64,000 bases of DNA from a bacterium. Lineage in GTDB: Bacteria > Vulcanimicrobiota > Vulcanimicrobiia > Vulcanimicrobiales > Vulcanimicrobiaceae. The notes under the pieces are model-generated. The model worked only from the letters and a program-made list of their open reading frames with translations, made no database searches and had not been told where the DNA came from. The stretch covers positions 186,001 to 250,000 of the forward strand of contig JAKBKY010000002.1 in the NCBI GenBank assembly GCA_021832345.1, in the 5' to 3' direction. A program made the position numbers and the translations under genes. This document shows positions 26,734-38,120 of the stretch, in pieces (position 1 is the stretch's first letter; each line of letters opens with the position of its first letter).

Positions 26734-27146
26734 CGACGCTCCGACTCCACCTTGATGCAGCGATCGACGACGACATCGAGCCCAGCTTCGTCGGCCAGGC
26801 GAATGGCCGCGTCGTTGATCACGCCGTATTGAAACCAGATCGCGCGCGCGCCGACGGCGATCGCCTCGCGGGTGAGCTCCAGGACCTCGCTTGGCTTCCG
26901 AAAGACATCGACGATGTCCGGCGCGCCGCGCTCCTGTGCGTAGGCGGTCAGGCTGCCGTAGGCTTTGATGCCGTCGAGCTGCGTCATCGCCGGATTGATC
27001 GGTGTCACTTCGAAGCGACCCTGTGTGCGCAGGTAGGAGAAGACGGTGGAACTCGGGCGCACGGGGTTCTTGGATGCGCCCACCAAGGCGACCGTGCGAC
27101 TGCGCTTCAGCAACGCTCGACACTGCCTGGCGGTGGTGAGAATCAT
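26730..27146 (-). CDS. CoA-binding domain protein (YccU-like)
   Basis: The 138-aa single-domain protein has the CoA_binding_2 pattern: TVALVGASKNPVRPSSTVFSYL, VTPINPAM, and IWFQYGVINDAAIRLADEAG followed by DRCIKVE. It has the nucleotide-binding fold of succinyl-CoA synthetase alpha without catalytic parts. Its ATG overlaps the stop of the truncated PLP frame upstream and its stop overlaps the LuxE start. It may bind CoA or acyl-CoA for the reductase pair, which is inference. Confidence 0.85.
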   Translation of the reverse strand: MILTTARQCRALLKRSRTVALVGASKNPVRPSSTVFSYLRTQGRFEVTPINPAMTQLDGIKAYGSLTAYAQERGAPDIVDVFRKPSEVLELTREAIAVGARAIWFQYGVINDAAIRLADEAGLDVVVDRCIKVESERR

Positions 27147-27316
27147 GTCGGCACCTGCACTGCCGCTGCGGTACGCAGGCCCCCTTCGAGGCCGGCCATG
27201 CGTTCTTCGACGTGTGCGGTTTGGAAGATCGGGGCCGCGTGCGAGCCGGTGGCGGGGCCGGGCGGCGTCCCCGCGTGGATGGCGCGGGGGGAGAGGCCCA
27301 AGGTGTGATCCTGCAT
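27143..27316 (-). pseudogene. Truncated Cys/Met-metabolism PLP enzyme remnant
   Basis: The 57-aa frame from ATG 27316 reads LGLSPRAIHAGTPPGPAT then APIFQTAH, the N-terminus of cystathionine gamma-synthase/O-acetylhomoserine sulfhydrylase proteins. It then jumps to EERMAGLEGG, which in intact relatives lies about 30 residues later, and stops soon after. An internal deletion and loss of the catalytic body are the simplest reading. It keeps an ATGA overlap with the next gene and may survive as a coupled leader frame. Confidence 0.65.
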
Positions 27317-27350
27317 GATTTGCTGGGTTCGCCGCGTAACCTCAGCCATC

Positions 27351-28634
27351 ATGGGCATGACTCTCACAGAAAAAATCCTCGCGCGCCACGCCGGCGTCGA
27401 CCGCGTATCGCCGGGAGAGATCATCAACGCCAAGGTCGACCTCGTTCTGGCGAACGAACTCTCTGCTGCGGTGGCCATCGGCGTCATGCGCAGCATCAAA
27501 GGCGGCGGTCGCGTCTTCGACCACTCGAAGATCGCGCTCGTCGAAGATCACCTCGTTCCCGCCAGGGATGCGCAGTCTGCCAAGCTCGCCAAACTCATGA
27601 AGGATTTTGCCGCGGAGCAGCAGATCGAGCATTTCTTCGATGTGGGGCGCGGAGGCATCGAACACGTCGTCTTACCCGAGGAGGGGTTGGTCGCCCCCGG
27701 TGAAGTGATCGTCGGCGGCGATTCGCATACCTGTACCTACGGGGCGCTCGGCGCGTTTGCGACCGGTATGGGTTCGACGGATATCGCGGCGGCGTTCCTG
27801 CTCGGCGAGGTGTGGCTCAAAGTGCCTGCCACGATCAAACTCGTCTACGACGGCGCGCTGGGCCACCTGGTGTACGCCAAGGACGTGATGCTGGCGACGG
27901 TGGGGGCGCTCGGCATCGACGGCGCCACCTATCGTGCGCTCGAGTACCACGGCTCTACCATCGATGCGCTCTCGATCACCGGCCGCATGACCATGGCGAA
28001 CATGGCCATTGAGGCCGGCGCAAAGAACGGGATATTCCACGCCGACGCCAAGGCGCTCGCCTACGTGCGCAGCAAGACGGAGCGTGATTTCATCGTGGAA
28101 CGAGCCGACGCCGACGCGGTCTACGAACGCGTGTTGCGTATCGACGTTGCCGCGCTTGAACCGCAGATCGCGTGCCCGCATACGCCGGATAACGTGCACC
28201 CCGTCTCGCAGGTGACGCGTGAGGAGATCCTCGTCGATCAGGTCTTTATCGGGTCGTGCACCAATGGCTACATCGAGGACCTTCGCGTGGCCGCGAAGAT
28301 TCTCGAAGGGAAGAAGATCGCATCGAACCTGCGGGTCATCGTGAACCCGGGCTCTCAGAAGGTCTGGATGCAAGCGGCGCAAGAGGGGATCCTCACGACC
28401 TTGGCCGCTGCAGGTTGCGCCGTGAATACGCCCGGGTGCGGCGCCTGCTTCGGCGGTCACATGGGGACGCTCGCTGACGGTGAGCGTTGTCTCTCCACCA
28501 CCAACCGGAACTACGTCGGGCGCATGGGTTCACCGAAGGCAGAGGTCTATTTGGGCTCTCCTGCAACCTGCGCCGCTTCGGCGCTGACGGGGCGCATCAC
28601 CGATCCACGCGTTCTGGAACTAGCCGGCGTTTAG
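27351..28634 (+). CDS. leuC: 3-isopropylmalate dehydratase large subunit
   Basis: The large subunit of the leucine-pathway isomerase binds a 4Fe-4S cluster: Cys ligands in FIGSCTNGYIEDL and in NTPGCGACFGGHMG. Early motifs GDSHTCTYGALGAFATGMGS are typical. At about 427 aa, with a separate small subunit next door, it is the archaeal/Firmicute-like form, so homoaconitase-type activity cannot be excluded. ATG at 27351 (MGMTLTEKIL) is preferred; ATG 27357 also fits. Diverges from the LuxE operon. Confidence 0.92.
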   Translation: MGMTLTEKILARHAGVDRVSPGEIINAKVDLVLANELSAAVAIGVMRSIKGGGRVFDHSKIALVEDHLVPARDAQSAKLAKLMKDFAAEQQIEHFFDVGRGGIEHVVLPEEGLVAPGEVIVGGDSHTCTYGALGAFATGMGSTDIAAAFLLGEVWLKVPATIKLVYDGALGHLVYAKDVMLATVGALGIDGATYRALEYHGSTIDALSITGRMTMANMAIEAGAKNGIFHADAKALAYVRSKTERDFIVERADADAVYERVLRIDVAALEPQIACPHTPDNVHPVSQVTREEILVDQVFIGSCTNGYIEDLRVAAKILEGKKIASNLRVIVNPGSQKVWMQAAQEGILTTLAAAGCAVNTPGCGACFGGHMGTLADGERCLSTTNRNYVGRMGSPKAEVYLGSPATCAASALTGRITDPRVLELAGV

Positions 28635-28644
28635 GAAGAGGAAG

Positions 28645-29148
28645 ATGGAACAGAAGCTACGCGGACACGCGCACAAGTACGGCAAGAACGTGGACACCGA
28701 CGTCATCATTCCGGGGAAGTACTGCAACCTCATCGATCCGGTGGAGTTGGGCAAACACGCGCTTGAGGGGCTCGATCCACAGTTTACGGCGAAGGTCAAA
28801 GCCGGGGACATCATCGTTGCCGATACGAACTTCGGCTGCGGCTCGAGCCGGGAGGTCGCCCCAATCGCGATCAAGGGTTCGGGTGCCTCGGCAGTCGTCG
28901 CCAAGAGTTTCGCGCGGATCTTCTATCGCAATGCCCTCAACATCGGCCTGCCGATCTTCGAGTGCCCGGAGGCGGTAGATGCGATTGAGAACGGCGACGA
29001 GATCGAAGTGGAACCGGCGACGGGGGTCGTTCGTAACGTGACGAAGGGCACGATCTTTGAGGCTGCAGCGCTTCCGCCGTTCATGCAAGCGTTGATCGAA
29101 GCCGGCGGGTTGGTTCCCTACGTCGAGAGGCGCCTCGGCGGGATGTAG
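28645..29148 (+). CDS. leuD: 3-isopropylmalate dehydratase small subunit
   Basis: The 167-aa swivel-domain subunit shows GKNVDTDVIIPGKYCN, IIVADTNFGCGSSREVAP and AVVAKSFARIFYRNALNIGLP, all standard for LeuD. It pairs with LeuC to interconvert 2- and 3-isopropylmalate. A GAGGAAG ribosome-binding site precedes ATG, 11 bp after leuC. Its 3' end overlaps the convergent secreted-protein gene by 31 bp. Confidence 0.93.
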   Translation: MEQKLRGHAHKYGKNVDTDVIIPGKYCNLIDPVELGKHALEGLDPQFTAKVKAGDIIVADTNFGCGSSREVAPIAIKGSGASAVVAKSFARIFYRNALNIGLPIFECPEAVDAIENGDEIEVEPATGVVRNVTKGTIFEAAALPPFMQALIEAGGLVPYVERRLGGM

Positions 29149-29696
29149 GGAGTGTTCGCTCCGCCGAGCCCGCCCCCCATGCCGCCCGGCGAGATGTCTT
29201 CCATGAAGTTGTACTTCGGGCGGTACGCGGCCGTAAAGGCGATGTGGGCCTTGGGCTCGCGCAGCATGCCCAGCATGTCGGTCGTTCCGGAGAGTCGTCC
29301 TTTAAAGACGAGCTTCGTGCCGTCGATGTAGGCTACGATGACCTTGACGAACTTGCCGCTGACCGTGCCGTGCAGGCGAAACTGTTTGCCGTGCTGGTTG
29401 AGGTAGGTGCCGAAGAGCGTCGTGCCGCGTTGGTGCAACTTGAAGTGCGTGTAGGTCGTATGGGGCCCGCGCTGGATCTGGACCTCCCAGACGCCCGATA
29501 TACCGATGCGACCCGGCGGCGGCGGCTTTGGTGTCGCCTTTCCGGTGGGGACGGCCGTGCGGGCCGGAAGCGGTGCCGGCGGCAGCGCCCTAGGAGTGGC
29601 CGTGGGCTCGGGCTGCGCAGGCCCGGCCGCAGCAGCGGCGCCGCCGCCGGCGAGCAGGCTGCAAGCGATGAATGCGGATAGGATCGGGTGCTTCAC
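29118..29696 (-). CDS. Secreted Pro-rich protein of unknown function
   Basis: The 192-aa product has a signal peptide (MKHPILSAFIACSLLAGG, cleavage near AAAAAG), a Pro/Ala-rich linker (PTATPRALPPAPLP) and a beta-rich domain (ISGVWEVQIQRG, TLFGTYLNQHG, FKGRLSGTTDML) that looks like a lipocalin-type barrel of short strands. The C-terminus is Gly-rich. No family recognised. It overlaps leuD convergently. Confidence 0.6.
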   Translation of the reverse strand: MKHPILSAFIACSLLAGGGAAAAAGPAQPEPTATPRALPPAPLPARTAVPTGKATPKPPPPGRIGISGVWEVQIQRGPHTTYTHFKLHQRGTTLFGTYLNQHGKQFRLHGTVSGKFVKVIVAYIDGTKLVFKGRLSGTTDMLGMLREPKAHIAFTAAYRPKYNFMEDISPGGMGGGLGGANTPYIPPRRLST

Positions 29697-29815
29697 GGGT
29701 CTCCTCTTGATATCTGCGGATTTCTACTTTTTTATAAACGTCGGGCCAGGGCGGTTAATCTCGCAACGATGGATTTTCCCTGCTTCCCGACCGGCGTCGC
29801 ATCCTCAAGCGTTGG

Positions 29816-30367
29816 TCACCGTGAGGGAGAGGCGTTGCCTGAAGGCGGTGTAGAGGCGGGCAAGCGGCGCGGTTCTTTATACAACTGAATCCGGCCGGCG
29901 CGCAATGGGAGCGAGCTGACCTTCGCGGCGGATATGACCACGCTCGCATCGCGAGCCAGTGCAAGGTTCGGACCGCGTTGCGGGCACGAGACATCCGGTG
30001 AGGTCCAGGTGTGCCACACCACGCGCGTCGTCGTCCCGAAGGAAGCGCTCTTCATGCAGCTCATCCCCGCCGCGTGGGCATCGCGAGCAGCCTGCGTATC
30101 GGCGAAGAACCGCGCCGTTGCGGCGCGTGGAACTCGAAAAGCGCGGGGAGCATCGACCGGCTTGCCGTCCCGCATGGCGACGACCTGCCCCATCCCGTTG
30201 GACCAGAACTTGATCCGCCACCCATTGAAGTTCGTCGAGCCGCTGTTGACGATCACCGCGCCGTCGAGGCAGGCGGCCAAAGTGGGCAAGGCGATGAGGG
30301 CTGCGCCGGCGAGCGCCAGCATCGCGAAGGCTTGCCTTGGCAGGAAGTGTAAAGATTGCCGACGCAT
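29816..30367 (-). CDS. Secreted protein of unknown function
   Basis: ATG at 30367 starts MRRQSLHFLPRQAFAMLALA, a signal-peptide-like segment ending near AACLDGA. The mature part contains GSTNFNGWRIKFWSNGMGQV and SCMKSASFGTTTRV; two Cys lie in SCMKS and SCPQRG. The GSTNxxG-W motif recalls small secreted domains but I cannot name a family. In-frame ATGs at 30424 and 30385 are less likely. It is divergent from the lipoprotein gene at 30438. Confidence 0.55.
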   Translation of the reverse strand: MRRQSLHFLPRQAFAMLALAGAALIALPTLAACLDGAVIVNSGSTNFNGWRIKFWSNGMGQVVAMRDGKPVDAPRAFRVPRAATARFFADTQAARDAHAAGMSCMKSASFGTTTRVVWHTWTSPDVSCPQRGPNLALARDASVVISAAKVSSLPLRAGRIQLYKEPRRLPASTPPSGNASPSR

Positions 30368-30437
30368 ACGCGCTACTTCTCCCATGGGTTCCTGGGTGTC
30401 GTCTCGATGGACGCTCATCCTCAACGGTTCCCGGTTG

Positions 30438-31817
30438 ATGCACTATTTTAACAAGCGAGGGCCAGTACTCTTGAAAATCCGTTTGCTTCTCGGGGGGTTC
30501 GCCATATTGGCGGCCGGTCTCGTCGCCTGCGGCGGTGGTGGAGGAGGCGGAGGCAACATCATCCCAAGCCCGCCGCCATCTACCACGGCACCTCCGCCTC
30601 CACCGCCGGTCTCGTCGCCGGCCGTCTACAGCGGGACGTTACAAAAGAACGACACCTACGCATATCCGGCATCCTCACCGCTGCCGAGCACCTCGGCGAA
30701 TGCTACGGTGACGCTGAACGTTTCAACCGGGAGTTCGACGAATCCGTTCGGCCAAGGCGGAACAGACCAGCATAGCGTCCAGAGCGACGCCTTCCCGTTG
30801 CAGACGACGGTCGAGACGACCGACTCCTGGGTGAACCAGCTCTCCAACGGCCAGGTCGTTCTCTACGGCTTCCAGTCGGCCGACAACGTCACGCCGACGC
30901 CGAATTCGGTGAGCTGGCAGTATGCCAACCCGCAGATTCTCGACGAGCTCCCCGAGACGAACGGCGCGAGTTGGACGAACGTCCCGCAAGCGACGGTTCT
31001 CGAGAACGATGCGGATGGATTCATCGCGAAGCGGGCGATCAACAGCGATGGGTCGTATACGGAGAACGACATCTACCCGACCGGCTTCAAGAACACGATT
31101 ACGGTGAACTCGGACGGGAGTGGCTCCTACCTCGGCACGGGCTGGGCCCAGTACGGAACCAACGGCTTCACCTACAGCGCCCCGACGAACGGCGTGATTA
31201 CGATCAAACTGGCCCCGCCGACCCCCGTTGGGACGGCTACGCCTGCGCCGCCGACCGTCTTTGCCACGCCGGCTGCGTGGTTTGCCCCGTCGCCGACGCT
31301 CTATAGCCAGAGTACGACCGTGACCACGGGCGTCACGTTCCCGGCTTCCTGCGCCGTGCCGGCTACGTACGGCGCCACGGGAAACGATATCGACCAGGTC
31401 ACGAGCCGGATCGATCCGGTGGTCGGCTTTACCGACAACCAAACGATCCAAACGTACACGGCTCCCGGCGTCGGATCCGTCTGTGTGGTCATGAACGACG
31501 GCACCGACTATTACTATGACTATTCACAGGACCTCGGTTTCTTGACGATCGGCATCAGTTCGACGCCGATGCACGTCGCGACGATCGCGCAGACGTTGAC
31601 GCTGCAATCCGGGCCGCCGGCGATTATCGTTGCGCGGCGCTCTGCGGCAGCATCAGGGGGCCGCCCCGTGATGCTCTCTCCCGAGACCATCGCGGTCGGC
31701 CGGGCTCGGTTCATGGCCGCCGTGGAGCGTGAACATGCCAAACATGTGCAGGCAATGCGCACCTTCTTCACTCGTTATCTTCACGAGCGCCAGCTCAATC
31801 AAGGAGGAGTGCGATAA
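30438..31817 (+). CDS. Lipoprotein co-translated with a sedolisin peptidase
   Basis: A lipoprotein signal ends at GLVAC, followed by a Gly run and a Pro-rich spacer (PSPPPSTTAPPPPPP). The 350-aa body is Thr/Ser/Asn-rich and beta-type, with no domain recognised. Its TAA overlaps the S53 peptidase ATG (TAATG), with AAGGAGGAG serving that start, so the two are probably made together as envelope partners. ATG 30438 is used; TTG 30471 (MKIRLLLGG) would give a more compact signal peptide. Confidence 0.65.
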   Translation: MHYFNKRGPVLLKIRLLLGGFAILAAGLVACGGGGGGGGNIIPSPPPSTTAPPPPPPVSSPAVYSGTLQKNDTYAYPASSPLPSTSANATVTLNVSTGSSTNPFGQGGTDQHSVQSDAFPLQTTVETTDSWVNQLSNGQVVLYGFQSADNVTPTPNSVSWQYANPQILDELPETNGASWTNVPQATVLENDADGFIAKRAINSDGSYTENDIYPTGFKNTITVNSDGSGSYLGTGWAQYGTNGFTYSAPTNGVITIKLAPPTPVGTATPAPPTVFATPAAWFAPSPTLYSQSTTVTTGVTFPASCAVPATYGATGNDIDQVTSRIDPVVGFTDNQTIQTYTAPGVGSVCVVMNDGTDYYYDYSQDLGFLTIGISSTPMHVATIAQTLTLQSGPPAIIVARRSAAASGGRPVMLSPETIAVGRARFMAAVEREHAKHVQAMRTFFTRYLHERQLNQGGVR

Positions 31818-33955
31818 TGCGCACGTCGCTTAGAATCGTCGCGGCGAGCCTCGTCGCAGCTCTTGCCCTCGTCGCCTGTGGCGGCGGCGCAAGCGTATCA
31901 TCGCTTCCGCACGGCTCAACGCAACAACAAGTTCCCGCCCCTACGCTGCCCTATAGCGGACCGCCGCAACTGGCGAACTTTACGTGGGGCCAATCGGCGC
32001 TGCAACAAGCACAAGCGCAGTACATCGGGCCCATCACCAATGGCGGCATCGCCATGAACGTCGCGGTGAAGTTGCAAAACCAAGCCGGGCTGCTGCAGTA
32101 TGCCCAAGAGGCGAGCAATCCGCACTCGCCGCTCTATCGGCGCTTCTTGACGCCGCAGGAGATCGGCAATCGCTTCGGCGCGAGCCTGCCGAACTATCAA
32201 GCCGTTGCCAACTACTTCGCCTCGAACGGCATCTCGGTCGGCGGTTGGCCGCAACGATTGCAGTTGTCGCTAGCCGGAACGGTGCAGCAGTTCTCGAAGG
32301 CGTTCGGCACCCAGTTTGGACTCTATCGCGCCGGCACCACGACATTCGTGGCGCCGATGCAGGCTCCGCACGTGACGCAACCGATCCCGATGACGGCAGT
32401 CATCAATATGGTGCAACTGCCGATGAATCATACCTACCTCATTCGCGGGTCCGCCGCGGATTTTGGTGGCTACTCGCCGGCGATGATCGGCAAGATCTTC
32501 GATTACAGCGGCGCGTGGGCAAACGGCCTGACGGGCAAGGGAATCACGATCGGCATCGTCGGCACCGGGCCGATCTCGTCGAAGGATGTGCCGGCCTACG
32601 GTGCAACCTTCAACGCTCCGGTGGCGAACGTGCAGCAGATGAACGTTACCGCGCAGCCGGCATCCACGCAAAACAACAATACCGGGACGGCAACCTTCGA
32701 CGGCAATCCCGGTGGGCTGGCAACGCCGCCGCCCGTTACCAATCCGAACTGTGCGCAGGGCAGTCCGCCGAACTACAACACCTGTAACCCCGAAGACGGC
32801 GAAGCGCAACTCGACACCGAGCAGACCGCCTCGCTTGCGCCGGGTGCCCAAGTGGACTTCTATCTGGCGTACAACCCGACTATGTGTGTGAACACGACCA
32901 CGGGCGCGGAGAGCCCGCCGCCCTGCGCCAGCGGTTCCGTGACCTATCCGTTGCTTGGCATTCAGCTCTCCGACGACGAGATCCAGCAGGCGATCGCCGA
33001 TAACGTTGTGGATGATCTCTCGCTCAGCTATGGGTTAGGCGAGAACTCGGCCCTCAACTACTACTTCAACTCGAGTGGACAGGGACCGGGGCCTGCCGAG
33101 TTTGCGGCGCTCGCCGCCGAAGGCATCGCGGTCTTCGTCTCCTCGGGCGACACCGGCAACCAGAGTTGCTTTGACCCGAATACGGGCGCGCCGCTGGCGA
33201 CCCCGTGCGTCTCCTACCCCGCCAGCGACCCGTCGGTAACTGCGGTCGGCGGCGTGAATGCGCCAGCGAACGACGCCGGTAACCTCATCGGGCAGATCAC
33301 CGCATGGGCCGATCAGACCACCGGCGGCGGCCCCGGTGACTTCGCCAACGACGTCGGCTCGGGCGGTGGAGTCTCGCAGTACTTCACGGTGCCGCCTTGG
33401 CAGAACGGTGTGAAGACCCCCACGAACTCCAATCCGCCTAGCCCGCAGCTCAACGGCTACCGTGGGGTACCCGATGTGGCGCTCATGGCGGATCCGGCGA
33501 CCGGGCCGGCGCTCTTGATGAACGCCGCGTTTCCCGGCTATAAAGTCCTCGGCGCCTCAGGCGGAACCTCCGCTGCAGCGCCGGAGATGGCCGCGATGTG
33601 GGCGCTGGTGCTGCAGGCCTGCAGCCAGACCTCGACCTGCGCAACCGCTGGTGGAGCGCATCCCTACCGCCTAGGGAACGCCGCGCCGATCCTCTACACG
33701 ATCTACGGCCAGGGCTACGCCGGTGAGACAGGCAGCCCCAGCGGCTTCACGCCGCAGTTGACCTACGCGCAGACGTTCTACGACGTCCTCTACGGGGAGA
33801 ACCAAGCCAACACCCCACCAGGCTCCGGTGCCACGCCGGGTCCACCGATTACCGGCTGCTGTACGGCGGGGCCCGGTTACGATCTCGTGACCGGCCTGGG
33901 AGCGCCCTTTGCCGGTCACCTGATCCAAGCCATTACGGGAGTAGCCACGCCGTAA
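31817..33955 (+). CDS. Sedolisin (S53) serine-carboxyl peptidase, lipoprotein
   Basis: A pro-kumamolisin-type propeptide follows a lipoprotein signal (LALVACGGG). The catalytic Glu and Asp lie in EDGEAQLDTEQTASLAPGA, the oxyanion Asp in VSSGDTGNQS, and the Ser in ASGGTSAAAPEMAAMW. The Ca-binding Asp of the C-terminus is in GPGYDLVTGLGAP. S53 enzymes are acid-active, so an acidic habitat is plausible. 712 aa; strong AAGGAGGAG before the ATG. Confidence 0.92.
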   Translation: MRTSLRIVAASLVAALALVACGGGASVSSLPHGSTQQQVPAPTLPYSGPPQLANFTWGQSALQQAQAQYIGPITNGGIAMNVAVKLQNQAGLLQYAQEASNPHSPLYRRFLTPQEIGNRFGASLPNYQAVANYFASNGISVGGWPQRLQLSLAGTVQQFSKAFGTQFGLYRAGTTTFVAPMQAPHVTQPIPMTAVINMVQLPMNHTYLIRGSAADFGGYSPAMIGKIFDYSGAWANGLTGKGITIGIVGTGPISSKDVPAYGATFNAPVANVQQMNVTAQPASTQNNNTGTATFDGNPGGLATPPPVTNPNCAQGSPPNYNTCNPEDGEAQLDTEQTASLAPGAQVDFYLAYNPTMCVNTTTGAESPPPCASGSVTYPLLGIQLSDDEIQQAIADNVVDDLSLSYGLGENSALNYYFNSSGQGPGPAEFAALAAEGIAVFVSSGDTGNQSCFDPNTGAPLATPCVSYPASDPSVTAVGGVNAPANDAGNLIGQITAWADQTTGGGPGDFANDVGSGGGVSQYFTVPPWQNGVKTPTNSNPPSPQLNGYRGVPDVALMADPATGPALLMNAAFPGYKVLGASGGTSAAAPEMAAMWALVLQACSQTSTCATAGGAHPYRLGNAAPILYTIYGQGYAGETGSPSGFTPQLTYAQTFYDVLYGENQANTPPGSGATPGPPITGCCTAGPGYDLVTGLGAPFAGHLIQAITGVATP

Positions 33956-33972
33956 GGCGCACACTCTACCCA

Positions 33973-34008
33973 GGCAAGAGGGGGTGCCGGCCGGCACCCC
34001 CTCTTGCC
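33973..34008. terminator. 36-bp perfect palindrome between S53 gene and rpmE
   Basis: The left half GGCAAGAGGGGGTGCCGG at 33973-33990 is the exact reverse complement of the right half at 33991-34008. It lies 17 bp after the peptidase stop and would form a very stable hairpin in either RNA. There is no U-run after it, so it is a likely but not canonical terminator. Confidence 0.5.
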
Positions 34009-34013
34009 ATGCC

Positions 34014-34022
34014 TGCTATACT
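34014..34022 (+). promoter_or_regulatory. Extended -10 promoter for rpmE
   Basis: TGCTATACT is an extended -10 element (TGn plus TATAAT-like). Predicted transcription would begin about 7 nt later, only 2-3 nt before GTG 34032, which would make the rpmE message leaderless or almost so. Confidence 0.4.
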
Positions 34023-34031
34023 GTGAGCGTT

Positions 34032-34304
34032 GTGAGAGAGAAGATTCATCCGAAGTGGTATCCCGAAGCGAGCGTCCACTGCGCTTGTGGAAGCGCGTTT
34101 ACGACCGGTTCGACCGTGCCGAAGATCTCGGTCGAGATCTGTGCGGCCTGTCATCCGCTCTTTACCGGTCAGCAGAAGCTCATCGATACCGCCGGACGCG
34201 TCGACAAGTTCAATCAGCGGGCTGCCTTGGCGCAGAAGAAGCAAGAGGAAGCGGCTGCTCGTAAGGCTGCGCGTGAGGCGAAGGCAGCGGCCAGCCAAGC
34301 ATAG
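34032..34304 (+). CDS. rpmE: 50S ribosomal protein L31
   Basis: The product begins MREKIHPKWYPE, close to the usual L31 start, and has the zinc Cys pairs VHCACGS and ICAACHPLF. A long Lys/Ala-rich tail extends it to about 90 aa. GTG at 34032 is preferred; GTG at 34023 is possible. No Shine-Dalgarno precedes either, in line with a near-leaderless message. It stands before prfA and prmC, as in Bacillus. Confidence 0.88.
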   Translation: MREKIHPKWYPEASVHCACGSAFTTGSTVPKISVEICAACHPLFTGQQKLIDTAGRVDKFNQRAALAQKKQEEAAARKAAREAKAAASQA

Positions 34305-34399
34305 CTTCCTCCCAGCGTTCCTAGGCGAGTCGTGAGTGCGGCTCGCTTTTTCTTTGCAGATGCCAATGGGCAGACTCGCTTGAGAGAGGAGAGGAGACG

Positions 34400-35491
34400 A
34401 TGTCGGCAGGGATCGACCTCTATGCGGCACGACTCGATGCGATGGTAAGGCGTTTTGAGGAGATCGAGCGCGAACTGGCGAGTCTCGGCGGCACGTTCGA
34501 TCGAGAGCGCTACACTGCGCTCGTCAAAGAGCGCGCCGCGCTGGAACCGACGGTCGCCGCCTACGCCGCGCTCCTTGAGACGAGCCGTCAACTCGAGGGT
34601 AGCCGGCGCCTCGTAGAGAGCGATGACGTCGAGTTACGTGCCTTGGCCGAGGAGGAGATTGCCACCCTGGAGCTGCGTCTTGAAGAGCTGGCAGCGCGAG
34701 TCGGAGAGTTGATGCTGCCCAAGGATCCCGACGATGAGAAGGACATCTTTGTCGAGATCCGTGCCGGCGCCGGTGGCGATGAAGCGGGCATCTTCGCAGG
34801 CGACCTGGCGCGCATGTATCTGCGATACGCCGAAGAGCAGGGGATGAAGACGGAGCTGGTGTCGGAGAGCATCGGGGATGCCGGCGGGTACAAAGAGATC
34901 GTCTTTGCGGTCAAAGGGAACGCCCCCTACGCGCACTTTAAGCATGAGTCGGGTGTCCATCGGGTGCAGCGCGTGCCTGCCACGGAAGCTCAGGGACGGA
35001 TTCATACCTCAACGGCCACCGTCGCCGTTCTTCCTCAGGTTGAAGACGACGTCGAGGTTGAGATTAAGGCCGCCGACCTGCAGATCGATACGTATAAAGC
35101 GAGCGGAGCCGGTGGGCAGTACGTCAATAAGACGGAGTCTGCCATCCGCATCACTCATGTACCGACCGGGATCATCGTCGCCTCGCAGCAAGAACGCTCG
35201 CAGATGCAGAATCGCGAGCGAGCCATGCAGATGCTGCGCGCGCAGCTTCACGAACGCAAACGCCGCGAGCGGGAAGAGGCGACCGGAACCATGCGGCGCA
35301 GCCAAGTCGGAACCGGCGATCGCTCGGAGAAGGTCCGTACCTATAACATTCCGCAAGATCGCGTGACGGATCATCGGATCAACCGGAGCTTTGGGAACCT
35401 TCGTGGGATTCTTGACGGAGACATAGCGGAGATCGTCGCGGCGTTGCGCAAAGATGAACGGGCACGCCTGCTTGCCGGATCGAGCGCCTAA
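34400..35491 (+). CDS. prfA: Peptide chain release factor 1
   Basis: RF1 releases peptides at UAA and UAG. The GGQ loop lies in SGAGGQYVNKTESA, and the tripeptide determinant reads PAT in RVPATEAQGRIHTS, the RF1 form. Helical domain 1 precedes it. 363 aa. GAGAGGAGAGGAG before ATG is a strong ribosome-binding site. Confidence 0.95.
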   Translation: MSAGIDLYAARLDAMVRRFEEIERELASLGGTFDRERYTALVKERAALEPTVAAYAALLETSRQLEGSRRLVESDDVELRALAEEEIATLELRLEELAARVGELMLPKDPDDEKDIFVEIRAGAGGDEAGIFAGDLARMYLRYAEEQGMKTELVSESIGDAGGYKEIVFAVKGNAPYAHFKHESGVHRVQRVPATEAQGRIHTSTATVAVLPQVEDDVEVEIKAADLQIDTYKASGAGGQYVNKTESAIRITHVPTGIIVASQQERSQMQNRERAMQMLRAQLHERKRREREEATGTMRRSQVGTGDRSEKVRTYNIPQDRVTDHRINRSFGNLRGILDGDIAEIVAALRKDERARLLAGSSA

Positions 35492-35509
35492 GGTAGCGAA
35501 GAGCGCGCG

Positions 35510-38100
<2,591 letters not shown>

Positions 38101-38120
38101 ACGCGCTCGACTGCACCGCG

